Assembly: GCF_008764295.1 (NCBI RefSeq)
Contig: NZ_VTQX01000021.1
Location: 1 to 57,943 of the forward strand
Reading direction: 5' to 3'
Length of the DNA stretch: 57,943 nt
Source of the DNA: Bacillus methanolicus
GTDB lineage: Bacteria; Bacillota; Bacilli; Bacillales; Cytobacillaceae
Translations under genes and position numbers: made by a program
Shown: positions 43,598 to 52,742 of the stretch, piece after piece
Position numbering within the stretch: position 1 is the first letter of the stretch
How the letters are laid out: each line of letters opens with the position of its first letter
Notes under the pieces: model-generated
Database searches by the model: none
What the model saw: the letters and a program-made list of their open reading frames with translations, nothing else
Told to the model about the DNA's origin: nothing

Positions 43598-44989
43598 TTG
43601 ATGAGAGTAGAGGAAAAATTCGTCTTAATCGAGACTATTCAAGGAGACACCCTCACACCGATCTCCATTTATCAGAAGTTGTCTGGACGAAAGAAATTTT
43701 TATTGGAGAGTTCGTTAAAGCATGAAGATTCTGGTAGATATTCGTTTATTGGTGCAGGTCCAGCATTTGAAATAAAAGGATTTGAATCGAAAACAGTTAT
43801 TACAACGCATGGTGGTGAGCGAATTGTCTCAGAAAAGCCTCTCGAAGTGGTGAAACAGTTGATGTCAAAAGTGGTAGTAGATGTGGAGAACTCCATTCCC
43901 TTCATTGGAGGTGCAATTGGTTTTGCTTCCTATGATGTTGCTCGCCATTATGAAAAGATTGGGAAAAACTTGCCTGATTATTTTTCTCTTCCAGATGTCC
44001 ATTTTATGATGTTTGAGGAAATCATTGCATTCGATCACTTACAACAAAAAGTATATTTGTACGGCATTCCATTATTGGAGTCAACAACAAAAACGGAGCT
44101 AAAAGCGCGATTACAGGCAAGAAAAAATGAAATTGCAGAGGTCAAACCGAAGGAAGACAAAGTTTTTAACCTCACTTCATTTGAATCAGTCATGACGAAA
44201 GAACATTTTATAGAGAAAGTGAAAAAAGCAAAGGAATATATTGAGGAAGGTGATATTTTCCAAGTTGTCCTGTCACAGCGGATGACAGCAAAAATGAACG
44301 GTGACCCCTTTTCTTTTTATCGCAAGCTACGAATCCAAAATCCATCTCCATATATGTATTATCTGGATTTCGAAGATTATATTGTCGCTGGTGCATCACC
44401 TGAGAGTTTAATTAAAGTGGCAAAGAATAAGGTCATTACAAATCCGATTGCTGGTACGAGGCCAAGAGGGAAAAACAAACAAGAAGATGAGGAACTCGCA
44501 GTAGAGCTAAGAAATGATGAGAAAGAGTTGGCGGAGCACCAAATGTTAGTCGATTTGGGTCGCAACGACATTGGTAGAGTTAGTGAATTTGGCACTGTTA
44601 AAATGGAGAAATATATGGAAATTGAAAAATATAAGCATGTGATGCACTTAGTTTCTGAAGTGAGTGGTGTTTTAAAAAAAGAATACAGTCCGATTGATGC
44701 GTTAATAGCCTGCTTACCAGCTGGAACGGTATCTGGTGCCCCGAAAATAAGAGCGATGGAAATTATCAATGAGCTTGAAGAAATAAAAAGAGGAGTTTAC
44801 TCAGGTGCCATTGGATATCTATCTGCCAACGGCAATCTGGATTTTGCCCTCGCCATCCGGACGATGATTATGAAGGGTGAAGCTGTTTATATTCAAGCTG
44901 GGGCAGGAATAGTACATGATTCGGATCCAGAGAAGGAGTATGAAGAAACACTGCATAAATTGAAAGCATACTTGGAGGAGGAGAAATGA
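43598..44989 (+). CDS. trpE: TrpE, anthranilate synthase component I
   Basis: A 463-residue chorismate-using enzyme that with TrpG makes anthranilate. LLESS near 35-39 is the tryptophan feedback-inhibition motif, and the C-terminal chorismate-binding domain shows PIAGTRPRG, ELAEHQMLVDLGRND, LPAGTVSGAPKIRAMEII and GAIGYLS. The length is normal. The start is the TTG at 43598, or the ATG at 43601; AAAGGGG at 43583-43589 favours the first slightly. It is the first gene of trpEGDCFBA and overlaps trpG by four bases. Confidence 0.96.
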   Translation: MMRVEEKFVLIETIQGDTLTPISIYQKLSGRKKFLLESSLKHEDSGRYSFIGAGPAFEIKGFESKTVITTHGGERIVSEKPLEVVKQLMSKVVVDVENSIPFIGGAIGFASYDVARHYEKIGKNLPDYFSLPDVHFMMFEEIIAFDHLQQKVYLYGIPLLESTTKTELKARLQARKNEIAEVKPKEDKVFNLTSFESVMTKEHFIEKVKKAKEYIEEGDIFQVVLSQRMTAKMNGDPFSFYRKLRIQNPSPYMYYLDFEDYIVAGASPESLIKVAKNKVITNPIAGTRPRGKNKQEDEELAVELRNDEKELAEHQMLVDLGRNDIGRVSEFGTVKMEKYMEIEKYKHVMHLVSEVSGVLKKEYSPIDALIACLPAGTVSGAPKIRAMEIINELEEIKRGVYSGAIGYLSANGNLDFALAIRTMIMKGEAVYIQAGAGIVHDSDPEKEYEETLHKLKAYLEEEK

Positions 44990-45561
44990 TACTACTCATC
45001 GATAATTATGATTCTTTTACTTTTAATCTTTACCAATATTTTGGAGTTTTAGGCGAAGAAGTGATTGTAAAACGAAATGATCAAGTGTCAATAGAGGAAA
45101 TTAAAGCATTAAGCCCAACGGCAATTTGTTTATCTCCGGGACCAGGAAGACCAGAACATGCAGGGATTTGCGTCAGCGTGATTCAATCTTTCTATGAGAA
45201 GATTCCGATTCTTGGTATTTGTTTAGGTCATCAAGCGATCGGCTATGCTTTTGGAGCGACGATAGTAAAAGCAAAAAATATTATGCATGGAAAGCGATCA
45301 TATATGTCTCATACGGGGAGTGAGCTATTTGAAAACTTGCCTGCACCAATTGAGATTATGCGCTATCACTCATTAGTAATAAAAAAAGAAACGCTATCGG
45401 AAGATTTCAAAGTATTAGGTGAAACGACTGATGATTATGAGATTATGGCGATTAAGCATAAGAACTACCCGTTATACGGTCTTCAATTTCATCCAGAGTC
45501 AGTTGGAACAGAAGCTGGAATGAAAATGGTCAATAAGTTTCTGAACGATGTAAGGAGGTAG
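44986..45561 (+). CDS. trpG: TrpG, anthranilate synthase glutamine amidotransferase subunit
   Basis: A 191-residue class I glutamine amidotransferase that supplies ammonia to TrpE. The triad is visible: Cys in LGICLGHQAIGYAFGA near 79, and His and Glu in LQFHPESVGTEAG near 168. DNYDSFTFNLYQY is the classical N-terminus. In B. subtilis this gene lies in the folate operon and is shared with PabB; here it sits inside trp, so a dedicated subunit is likely. It overlaps trpE by four bases. Confidence 0.95.
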   Translation: MILLIDNYDSFTFNLYQYFGVLGEEVIVKRNDQVSIEEIKALSPTAICLSPGPGRPEHAGICVSVIQSFYEKIPILGICLGHQAIGYAFGATIVKAKNIMHGKRSYMSHTGSELFENLPAPIEIMRYHSLVIKKETLSEDFKVLGETTDDYEIMAIKHKNYPLYGLQFHPESVGTEAGMKMVNKFLNDVRR

Positions 45562-45568
45562 TAGGAAA

Positions 45569-46594
45569 ATGAGAGATTATTTACAACGCCTAGCTGATCG
45601 AGATTCTTTATCAAAAAAAGAAATACAAGATGCAATGAACAATCTTTTTTCTGAGGATACAACAGATAGCGAAATTGCTGCTTTTATGATTGGTTTAAAG
45701 ACAAAGGGTGAAACAGTAGATGAGATTGTTGGAATCGTTGAAGCATTAAGGGCAAATGCGTTAACATTTCATTCGGAAATTTCCCATGTCATTGATAATT
45801 GTGGGACTGGTGGCGATGGTTCAAAAAGTTTTAATATTAGTACAACATCAGCTTTTGTTATGGCCGGTGCAGGATTAACGGTGGCAAAGCATGGGAACCG
45901 TAGCATTACTAGTAAAACTGGGAGCGCTGATGTGCTGGAATATTTAGGTGTGAATTTAGATTTGAATCCGGATATTTCGCTAAAGATTTTGAAGAATGTG
46001 GGCATTACCTTCTTGTTTGCACCCTATGTTCATCCGAATATCAAAAGAATTATGAAGGTTCGAAAAGATCTTCGTATTCCTACAGTTTTCAACTTAATTG
46101 GACCGCTGACAAACCCAGTTGATTTGGACTTTCAGCTTCTAGGGATCTATCGCAGAGATTTAATTGAAATGTTTGCTGAAGTTTTAAGATTACTCGGAAG
46201 AAAACGCGCAGTTGTATTAAATGGGGCTGGTTTTATGGATGAAGCTTCATTAGCAGGGGAAAATCATTTAGCGATTTTAGATGATGGAAAGATTCAGTAT
46301 CGAGTCCTCCACCCAAAAGAGCTTGGATTTTCTATTTGCAGTAATGAAGCGATAAAAGGTGGAGATTGTAAGGAAAATGCTGCAACCCTTTTGAGTGTTT
46401 TAAAAGGTAAAAAAGGGGTGCATCGTGATACCGTACTCCTCAATGCAGGAATAGGTATTTTTACAGGTGGACTCGCTTCTTCGATTGAAGATGGGGTTAA
46501 GCTTGCCACAGAAAGTATTGACTCAGGAGCAGCTTTGGAAAAACTAGAAAAACTAATTGAAAATAGCCATGCTGAGAAGACAGAGGTGATATAG
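45569..46594 (+). CDS. trpD: TrpD, anthranilate phosphoribosyltransferase
   Basis: A 341-residue enzyme that joins anthranilate to PRPP. The glycine-rich CGTGGDGSKSFNISTT near 75-90 binds PRPP, and KHGNRSITSKTGSADVLE near 109 and NLIGPLTNP are family-specific. AAGGAGG lies before the ATG. The following gene starts one base after its stop. Confidence 0.96.
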   Translation: MRDYLQRLADRDSLSKKEIQDAMNNLFSEDTTDSEIAAFMIGLKTKGETVDEIVGIVEALRANALTFHSEISHVIDNCGTGGDGSKSFNISTTSAFVMAGAGLTVAKHGNRSITSKTGSADVLEYLGVNLDLNPDISLKILKNVGITFLFAPYVHPNIKRIMKVRKDLRIPTVFNLIGPLTNPVDLDFQLLGIYRRDLIEMFAEVLRLLGRKRAVVLNGAGFMDEASLAGENHLAILDDGKIQYRVLHPKELGFSICSNEAIKGGDCKENAATLLSVLKGKKGVHRDTVLLNAGIGIFTGGLASSIEDGVKLATESIDSGAALEKLEKLIENSHAEKTEVI

Positions 46595-47386
46595 TTGGAA
46601 ACGATATTAGAAACCATTTTGGCGGAGAAGAAAAAAGAAGTAGAAGCACTTAAGGAGCGTCAAGTTAGGAAAGCGCCTGCTGCTCCTAATAGAAACTCAA
46701 TGTTAGAAAAGCTTGAGAACGCAAAAGAGCTGATGATTATCGCAGAATTTAAAAGAGCGTCACCCTCAAAAGGGGATATTAATATAAATTCAAACCCTGC
46801 TTCTCAGGCGCAAATGTATGTTGGAGCAGGAGCAGATGCGGTTTCCGTATTAACTGACACCACTTTTTTTAAAGGGTCAATGGATGATTTACAGGTGATC
46901 AGAAAGTCGATTGCCCATCCAATTTTATGTAAGGACTTTATTATCGATCCAATTCAAATTGATGTAGCTAAAAATTCCGGGGCGGATATAATTCTTCTCA
47001 TTGCAGCAGCGCTTGATGATAAGCAGCTTCACAATCTTTATCAGTATGCCAAGGAGAAGGGATTGGATGTGCTTATGGAAGTTCATAATGAGGCGGAAGC
47101 AGAGAGAGTATTAAAGACAGATAATCGTTTAATAGGGATCAATAATCGCAACTTAAAAACGTTTGAGGTCAATCTCGGTGTTACAGAGTATCTTGCACCG
47201 TTTATACGAGAAGAAGAGCGATTTTTAATTAGTGAGAGTGGCATTGGCACTATTGAAGATGTTGAGAGAGTTGCAGCTGCAGGGGCCAACGGAATTCTTG
47301 TTGGAGAAACTTTTATGAAGCATCAAAATCCTAGTGAAATTATTAAAGTAATGAAGATTCCATTAAGTGGGGGATTTGGGCAATGA
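46595..47386 (+). CDS. trpC: TrpC, indole-3-glycerol phosphate synthase
   Basis: A 263-residue TIM barrel that closes the indole ring. The catalytic motifs are visible: IIAEFKRASPSKGDI near 46-60, LCKDFIIDPIQID near 109 and INNRNLKTFEV near 183, SESGIG near 212. The start is TTG at 46595, with AGAGGTG upstream. It overlaps trpF by four bases. Confidence 0.96.
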   Translation: METILETILAEKKKEVEALKERQVRKAPAAPNRNSMLEKLENAKELMIIAEFKRASPSKGDININSNPASQAQMYVGAGADAVSVLTDTTFFKGSMDDLQVIRKSIAHPILCKDFIIDPIQIDVAKNSGADIILLIAAALDDKQLHNLYQYAKEKGLDVLMEVHNEAEAERVLKTDNRLIGINNRNLKTFEVNLGVTEYLAPFIREEERFLISESGIGTIEDVERVAAAGANGILVGETFMKHQNPSEIIKVMKIPLSGGFGQ

Positions 47387-48000
47387 AGGTAAAAATTTGC
47401 GGAATTAAAGATGTGCAAACTGGTCGATATGCAGTTGAAAAAGGAGCAGATGCTCTCGGTTTTGTTTTTGCGGAAAGTAAAAGGAAAGTCTCTCCAAATG
47501 AGGCAAGGAAGATCATTAAAGAAATGTCGACTGAAGTTTTCAAAGTAGGCGTCTTTGTTAATGAGGAGTTTGATAAAGTTCAGGAAATTATAGCGCAAAC
47601 AGGGCTCAATGCTGTACAGCTACATGGGGATGAGTCTCCGGATTATTGTCGGAATTTTGCGATTCCTGTTATTAAAGCATTCAGCATTGAATCTAGGGCA
47701 GACATCAAAAAAATTGCCGAGTATGATTGTGAATATGTTCTTCTTGACAGTCCGAAAGGGAAATACCGCGGTGGAAACGGAATAAAATTTGATTGGAGCC
47801 TGTTAGAAAATTTTGAAGTAAGGGGCAAGAAAATGATTTTAGCTGGCGGATTGAATCCGGAAAACGTAACAGAGGCAATAAGGAAAGGCAATCCTTATAT
47901 GGTTGATGTTAGCAGTGGTGTTGAAACAGATGGGAAAAAAGATTTTGTCAAAATTCGGTCGTTTTTAGAACAGGCCAAGCATCGGGAGGAAATAGGATGA
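47383..48000 (+). CDS. trpF: TrpF, phosphoribosylanthranilate isomerase
   Basis: A 205-residue TIM barrel that isomerises phosphoribosylanthranilate. [10 protein letters not shown] carries the catalytic Cys7, VQLHGDE is central and [19 protein letters not shown] with [10 protein letters not shown] closes the phosphate site; the catalytic Asp is in VDVSSGVE. It is a separate gene and not fused to trpC. It overlaps both neighbours by four bases. Confidence 0.96.
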   Translation: MKVKICGIKDVQTGRYAVEKGADALGFVFAESKRKVSPNEARKIIKEMSTEVFKVGVFVNEEFDKVQEIIAQTGLNAVQLHGDESPDYCRNFAIPVIKAFSIESRADIKKIAEYDCEYVLLDSPKGKYRGGNGIKFDWSLLENFEVRGKKMILAGGLNPENVTEAIRKGNPYMVDVSSGVETDGKKDFVKIRSFLEQAKHREEIG

Positions 48001-49199
48001 GCACGTATACATTACCGAATGAGAAAGGTCATTTTGGCAAATATGGTGGCAGATTTATCCCGGAAACACTCATACAAGCAGTGAAAGAATTGGAGAGCGC
48101 ATATCAGGAAGCGGTTAAGGACAAAGGGTTTCAAGAACAACTACATTCATTGTTAGCGAATTATGTAGGACGAGAAACGCCTCTCTACTATGCTGAAAAC
48201 CTGACTGAATTTTGCGGTGGAGCAAAAATATATTTAAAACGTGAAGACTTGAATCATACAGGCGCTCATAAAATTAATAATACAATTGGGCAGGCGCTGT
48301 TAGCAGTGAGGATGGGGAAGAAGAAAATAGTCGCAGAAACCGGTGCTGGCCAACATGGGGTTGCGACTGCAACAGTTTGTGCATTGCTAAACTTAGAATG
48401 TGTCATTTTTATGGGAGCAGAGGATATAAAACGACAGCAATTAAATGTTTTTCGCATGGAACTTTTAGGAGCAAAAGTTGAAGAAGTGACTTCCGGAAGT
48501 AGAACGTTAAAGGATGCATGTAATGAAGCGTTGCGATACTGGGTTTCTAATGTTGAGGAATGCCATTATATTTTAGGTTCAGTTATGGGTCCCCATCCAT
48601 TTCCTATGATGGTTCGTGACTTTCAAAGTGTCATTGGAAAAGAAACAAAAACACAGTTTATGGAAAAGGAAGGAAGATTGCCGCATGCATTAGTGGCATG
48701 CATTGGCGGTGGTAGCAATTCAATGGGAATGTTTTACCCGTTTATTGAAGAAAAGCAAGTCAAAATGTATGGAGTTGAAGCTGCTGGTTTTGGTGTTGAC
48801 ACAGAGCACCATGCCGCTTCATTAACAAAAGGAAAACCGGGTATTCTGCACGGAGCGCTCATGTACTTATTACAGGATGAAGCAGGACAAATTCAAGAAG
48901 CTCATTCCATCTCAGCTGGACTTGATTATCCAGGAGTAGGACCAGAGCATAGCTATTTAAAAGATATTGGTAGAGTGGAGTATCACTCCATCACAGACGA
49001 TGAAGCATTAGAGGCATTAACGCTTCTTTGCAAATTAGAAGGTATCATCCCAGCTTTAGAAAGTTCACATGCTATTGCTTATGCGATCAAGCTTGCTAGA
49101 AAGATGGGAAAGGAAGAGAGCATTGTTGTTTGTTTATCTGGGCGAGGAGATAAGGATGTTCAAACTGTAAAGGCGAGATTGGAGGGAGAGCAAGAGTGA
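47997..49199 (+). CDS. trpB: TrpB, tryptophan synthase beta subunit
   Basis: A 400-residue PLP enzyme that condenses indole with serine. The PLP lysine is in [15 protein letters not shown] near 91; [14 protein letters not shown], the phosphate site [14 protein letters not shown] near 237 and LSGRGDKDV near 380 are all present. The length is usual for TrpB1. It overlaps trpA by four bases (GTGA), fitting the alpha-beta complex. Confidence 0.97.
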   Translation: MSTYTLPNEKGHFGKYGGRFIPETLIQAVKELESAYQEAVKDKGFQEQLHSLLANYVGRETPLYYAENLTEFCGGAKIYLKREDLNHTGAHKINNTIGQALLAVRMGKKKIVAETGAGQHGVATATVCALLNLECVIFMGAEDIKRQQLNVFRMELLGAKVEEVTSGSRTLKDACNEALRYWVSNVEECHYILGSVMGPHPFPMMVRDFQSVIGKETKTQFMEKEGRLPHALVACIGGGSNSMGMFYPFIEEKQVKMYGVEAAGFGVDTEHHAASLTKGKPGILHGALMYLLQDEAGQIQEAHSISAGLDYPGVGPEHSYLKDIGRVEYHSITDDEALEALTLLCKLEGIIPALESSHAIAYAIKLARKMGKEESIVVCLSGRGDKDVQTVKARLEGEQE

Positions 49200-49975
49200 A
49201 TCGTTTAACCAAAGCATTTGAGCGTTTAAAGGAAAAAGAGGAGAAAGGGTTTGTTCCCTACATTATGGCGGGCGATGGAGGACTTGAAAAATTGATGGAA
49301 CGCATCGTTTTTCTTGAATCTTGTGGGGCGACCGCTGTAGAAATAGGCATTCCCTTTTCTGATCCAGTTGCCGATGGTCCATCGATTCAAGCTGCGGGTT
49401 TGCGTGCGCTTGACGAAGGTGTTACTTTAAAGGCAGTGCTTCAAACCATTTTAAAGGTCCGACCAATTGTTTCAATTCCGATCATTGTAATGACGTATAT
49501 GAATCCGATTTATGCTTATGGCATTGCTTCTTTTATTGAAGATGCCAGTCAAGCTGGAGTAGATGGTTGTATTATACCAGACTTACCTATTGAAGAAGAG
49601 GAGTTGTTGCTTCCTCATTTTCAAATTTCTGATATCGAGCTTATTCGTCTCGTGACCTTAACGAGTTCTAATGAAAGAATTAAAGAAATTGCGGGTAAAG
49701 GGAAAGGGTTTCTTTATGCTGTTACCGTAACAGGAATTACTGGGGCAAGAGCAAAGTTCCATGCTCAAGTAGAGAAATACTTGAAAACTATAAAAGAAAT
49801 AAGCTCATTGCCAGTACTTGCCGGATTTGGAATTTCAACCTCTGAACAGGTACAAGAGATTAGTCAATACTGTGATGGTGTTGTTGTAGGAAGCAAGATC
49901 GTCGATTTATTTCATAAAGATAACCTTGATGAAATTGAAAAGCTAATTAAGTCAATTAAAACAATAGAAGCATAA
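49196..49975 (+). CDS. trpA: TrpA, tryptophan synthase alpha subunit
   Basis: A 259-residue TIM barrel that cleaves indole glycerol phosphate and channels indole to TrpB. The catalytic Glu49 is in [16 protein letters not shown] with Asp60; [15 protein letters not shown] and LAGFGIST mark the phosphate site. The start is GTG. It is the last gene of the operon, with a terminator directly after the stop. Confidence 0.96.
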   Translation: MNRLTKAFERLKEKEEKGFVPYIMAGDGGLEKLMERIVFLESCGATAVEIGIPFSDPVADGPSIQAAGLRALDEGVTLKAVLQTILKVRPIVSIPIIVMTYMNPIYAYGIASFIEDASQAGVDGCIIPDLPIEEEELLLPHFQISDIELIRLVTLTSSNERIKEIAGKGKGFLYAVTVTGITGARAKFHAQVEKYLKTIKEISSLPVLAGFGISTSEQVQEISQYCDGVVVGSKIVDLFHKDNLDEIEKLIKSIKTIEA

Positions 49976-50001
49976 GCGAGTGGAGTATCACTCGCTTTTT
50001 T
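49974..50001 (+). terminator. Terminator of the trp operon
   Basis: AGCGAGTG and CACTCGCT around a 6-nt loop with six T residues. It begins inside the trpA stop codon. Confidence 0.9.
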
Positions 50002-50094
50002 CCTTGATTCATTAGTTTTAGATGGATTTTTTATGAAAAGATTGATATATTCAAGAGAGGTAAATTTTGGACAGTGTAGGATGTGATTTTATAA

Positions 50095-51177
50095 ATGGCA
50101 TTAACGGAAAAAAGATGGTTTCGAATAATGATTGCGATCATCTTATTTTTACTAATTGTGTTTTTGGTGAATGTTAACAATTTTCTTCTAGAACCTATTA
50201 TGGTTTTGTTGAAGACAATTTTTCTTCCATTTGTGCTGGCGGGAATTTTATATTATTTATGTCGCCCGTTAGTTACTTATCTTGTCAAGCAAAAGTGCCC
50301 CAAGTGGGTAGCGATTATTGCAGCTTATTTTGCAATTATCTTATTTATATATGGGATTATAAAGTTAATTGCTCCTCCAATAAATGATCAGCTCGAAAGA
50401 TTTGTCGCTAATTTGCCGGCAATGATCTCGACAGTTATGGATTGGGTAGAATATGTCCAAGAAAATCGTAGTACGTTCCCTAGCTTCATACAAGATTCTT
50501 TCCTTGCTGCCAGTCAAGATATTGAGACAAGGCTGCAAGATAATGTTGGCAACATTGCCAATGGGATATTAGGAGTTTTTGGAGTAATTGGTGGTTTTAT
50601 TAATATTTTATTTGGTTTAGTATTAGTGCCATTCATTCTTTTTTATATGTTAAAGGATGGTCAACGCTTTTCCACTAGTGTTACGGTATTTTTCCCGAGA
50701 GCTAAAAAGGAAAATGTACTTGCCATTTTAAAAGATATGGATAAAACAATCGCCACTTACATACAAGGACAAATGCTCGTTTGTTTAATTTTAGGGATTC
50801 TCTTATTTATTGGCTATTCTATTATTGGGCTAAATTACTCCTTGGTTTTGGCTGTGTTTGGGATGTTCACAAATGTTATCCCGTTTTTAGGACCATTTAT
50901 TGCTGTTATTCCCGCTCTATTAGTAGCTTTATTTCAAGAGCCAATACTTGTCGTATATGTTGCTATTGTTACATTAATTGCTCAACAACTTGAAGGAAAT
51001 GTCATTTCACCAAATGTTATGGGAAAGACTTTAAATATCCACCCTTTAACGATCATTGTGCTCGTGTTAACAGCTGGAAGCTTAGTGGGGATTGTCGGGG
51101 TTATTTTTGCGATTCCACTGTACTCTATCGTTAAAGTGATTGTCATTAATATCGTGAAAATTTATCGAACAGCATAG
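50095..51177 (+). CDS. AI-2E-family membrane protein
   Basis: A 360-residue membrane protein with about eight hydrophobic segments and a cytosolic or membrane-peripheral helix region in the middle (NDQLERFVANLPAMISTVMDWVEYVQ). FVLAGILYYLCRPLV, FILFYMLKDG, IQGQMLVCLILGILLFIGY and the C-terminal LEGNVISPNVMGKTLNIHPL are typical of the AI-2E (PerM) family. Some members export autoinducer-2, others are Na+/H+ antiporters; neither can be assigned here. The ribosome site (AGGATGTGAT) is weak. Its own terminator follows at 51180. Confidence 0.92.
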   Translation: MALTEKRWFRIMIAIILFLLIVFLVNVNNFLLEPIMVLLKTIFLPFVLAGILYYLCRPLVTYLVKQKCPKWVAIIAAYFAIILFIYGIIKLIAPPINDQLERFVANLPAMISTVMDWVEYVQENRSTFPSFIQDSFLAASQDIETRLQDNVGNIANGILGVFGVIGGFINILFGLVLVPFILFYMLKDGQRFSTSVTVFFPRAKKENVLAILKDMDKTIATYIQGQMLVCLILGILLFIGYSIIGLNYSLVLAVFGMFTNVIPFLGPFIAVIPALLVALFQEPILVVYVAIVTLIAQQLEGNVISPNVMGKTLNIHPLTIIVLVLTAGSLVGIVGVIFAIPLYSIVKVIVINIVKIYRTA

Positions 51178-51179
51178 AG

Positions 51180-51221
51180 AAAGGATGTTGGCTCCCGTTA
51201 TACAGCCAACATCCTTTTTTT
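51180..51221 (+). terminator. Terminator after the AI-2E-family gene
   Basis: AAAGGATGTTGGCT and AGCCAACATCCTTT around a short loop, with seven T residues. Confidence 0.9.
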
Positions 51222-51397
51222 GGAAGAATGATAGAGCAAATATTGAAAGCGTTCAATTTTATTAAGCCTGAACGTACCTGGAACAATTTCTAATCTATTC
51301 AGCACTTAAATGGCAATAGAATTTTTGCAAAGTTCATTTATTCAATTTTTATAAGGTTTATGATTCGAGGTTAACTGTTATGAAGGTGCGTTTTTTT

Positions 51398-52147
51398 CTA
51401 ATCCTGATATTTTTTCATTGTTTCAATAATGGTGCGCAAATCTTCTATTAAAATTTGTCCAGGTGCAGAGCTTTTGTTACCGACAGCAAAAATTAGGTGT
51501 GAACCAAATATCCAGCCAGCCATTCGACTAATCGCACCAATTTTGCCCATAGCCATCGTGGCGATTGGAATAGATAGTTGTTTTTCGGCATCCGCAGTCA
51601 CGTTAAGCAATTTGAGAACATCGCTATGATTTCGTGGCATAACAGCTATTTTTCCGATATCGGCATGTAATGATTCCGCTTTTTTCAAAATAGAGAAAAG
51701 TTCTTCAGCTGAAGGAGTGAATTCAAAGTTATGATACGATAAAATTAAACGCTTCCCATGTTTCTTAGAAACTGAGCGAATTTGTAAAATGGACTCTACT
51801 TCATGATGCATTTCATAGTCAATCAGATCAATGGCTCCATCTTTACATATTAAATGAAGCAGCTGATGCAACTCAGGCTTAGTTAAAGAAATGGGATTTC
51901 CCCCTTCCACTTCAGAGCGAATTGTAAAAAGTAGGGGAATATCACCTATTTCTTCTTTTAAATCATTAGCAAGTGTAATTACATCTTGCTCCTTATGTAA
52001 ATTTTCATAGTAATCTGCTCTCCATTCGATCATGTCGGGAGCATGCTCTTTTACTCGTTTTGCTTCTATTATCAAATCATTTCTTGTATGACCAATTAAC
52101 GGTGTACATATATTGGGATGTTTTTCAAAACTTCCTATCTTTCTCAT
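51398..52147 (-). CDS. aroD: AroD, type I 3-dehydroquinate dehydratase
   Basis: A 249-residue TIM-barrel enzyme of the shikimate pathway, which forms 3-dehydroshikimate through a Schiff base. The catalytic residues are visible: Glu41 in IEWRADYY, His139 in LSYHNFEFTP and Lys166 in IGKIAVMPRN. The C-terminal loop SSAPGQ is conserved. It works upstream of chorismate and so feeds TrpE, but it is on the opposite strand and not in the trp operon. The start at 52147 (MRKIGSF) has GGAGAG upstream. Confidence 0.95.
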   Translation of the reverse strand: MRKIGSFEKHPNICTPLIGHTRNDLIIEAKRVKEHAPDMIEWRADYYENLHKEQDVITLANDLKEEIGDIPLLFTIRSEVEGGNPISLTKPELHQLLHLICKDGAIDLIDYEMHHEVESILQIRSVSKKHGKRLILSYHNFEFTPSAEELFSILKKAESLHADIGKIAVMPRNHSDVLKLLNVTADAEKQLSIPIATMAMGKIGAISRMAGWIFGSHLIFAVGNKSSAPGQILIEDLRTIIETMKKYQD

Positions 52148-52286
52148 CGTTTATCGATTCTCTCCTTATCGCTCCATAGCAAACTTTTGTTTTTAGAAAT
52201 CATAACATTTGCCGATGGTTTTATCTAGGGCTGTAATAAAGAATCTTGCTGCTTTTAGATACTAAAAGATGATTTGAATATGTACA

Positions 52287-52305
52287 AAGCGCCAAAAAGG
52301 CGCTT
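52287..52305. terminator. Short hairpin downstream of the YjcZ-like gene
   Basis: AAGCGCC and GGCGCTT around five bases; on the minus strand followed by TTTGTAC. It may be a weak terminator. Confidence 0.4.
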
Positions 52306-52341
52306 ATGCAAACTGGTGTGGCGAAGAATTATTATTTTTGT

Positions 52342-52437
52342 TTAGTAACCAATATAGCTAGCTCCGATGATAACTAGCAAAATGAATAGAACAACAATTA
52401 GCGCAAATCTTGAGTTGCCTCCTTGTTCGTAGCTCAT
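52342..52437 (-). CDS. YjcZ-family small sporulation peptide
   Basis: A 31-residue peptide, MSYEQGGNSRFALIVVLFIL then LVIIGASYIGY. A short Gly-containing head is followed by one membrane-spanning segment. This is the pattern of the YjcZ family, small sporulation-associated Bacillus peptides (FALIVVLFILLxIIG core). GGAGGTGA lies at the proper distance from the ATG at 52437. A sigma-K-like promoter sits upstream at 52489-52516. It is too short for routine gene calling, but homology and ribosome site make it convincing. Copies elsewhere in the genome are likely. Confidence 0.85.
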   Translation of the reverse strand: MSYEQGGNSRFALIVVLFILLVIIGASYIGY

Positions 52438-52488
52438 AAAATCACCTCCAGCTCACATCTAACAGCATAAGGGGAGCTGCTTCCTTAA

Positions 52489-52516
52489 TATCATATGACA
52501 AACGAGTAAAGGCGGT
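52489..52516 (-). promoter_or_regulatory. Sigma-K-like promoter of the YjcZ-like gene
   Basis: On the minus strand CATATGATA (52497-52489) fits CATAnnnTA, with AC at 52516-52515, 17 bases upstream. The region from 52544 to 52740 before the protease gene shows no other element that I can support. Confidence 0.5.
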
Positions 52517-52543
52517 TGGACAAGTAAACGAGTCCAATCGCCT
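52510..52543. repeat. 12-bp inverted repeat next to the YjcZ-like promoter
   Basis: AGGCGGTTGGAC (52510-52521) and GTCCAATCGCCT (52532-52543), one wobble, 10-nt loop. It overlaps the -35 of the sigma-K-like promoter. It is either an old terminator or a regulator site. Confidence 0.5.
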
Positions 52544-52742
52544 AAATTTGTGAAATCGCTGCGTTTTCATGTTGTAACCCACTAAAAAGTTAGCAAACTA
52601 GGAAAAATAATCCAAAATAACTAGCATATTTATGAATCTTTGAGTCCTCAGCCACTATGAATGAAAATCGCACATATGATAATTTTAAAATACGGATGGA
52701 ATATTCTGAATTTATATACTTTTTTCAAAAAAGGAGGACTTT

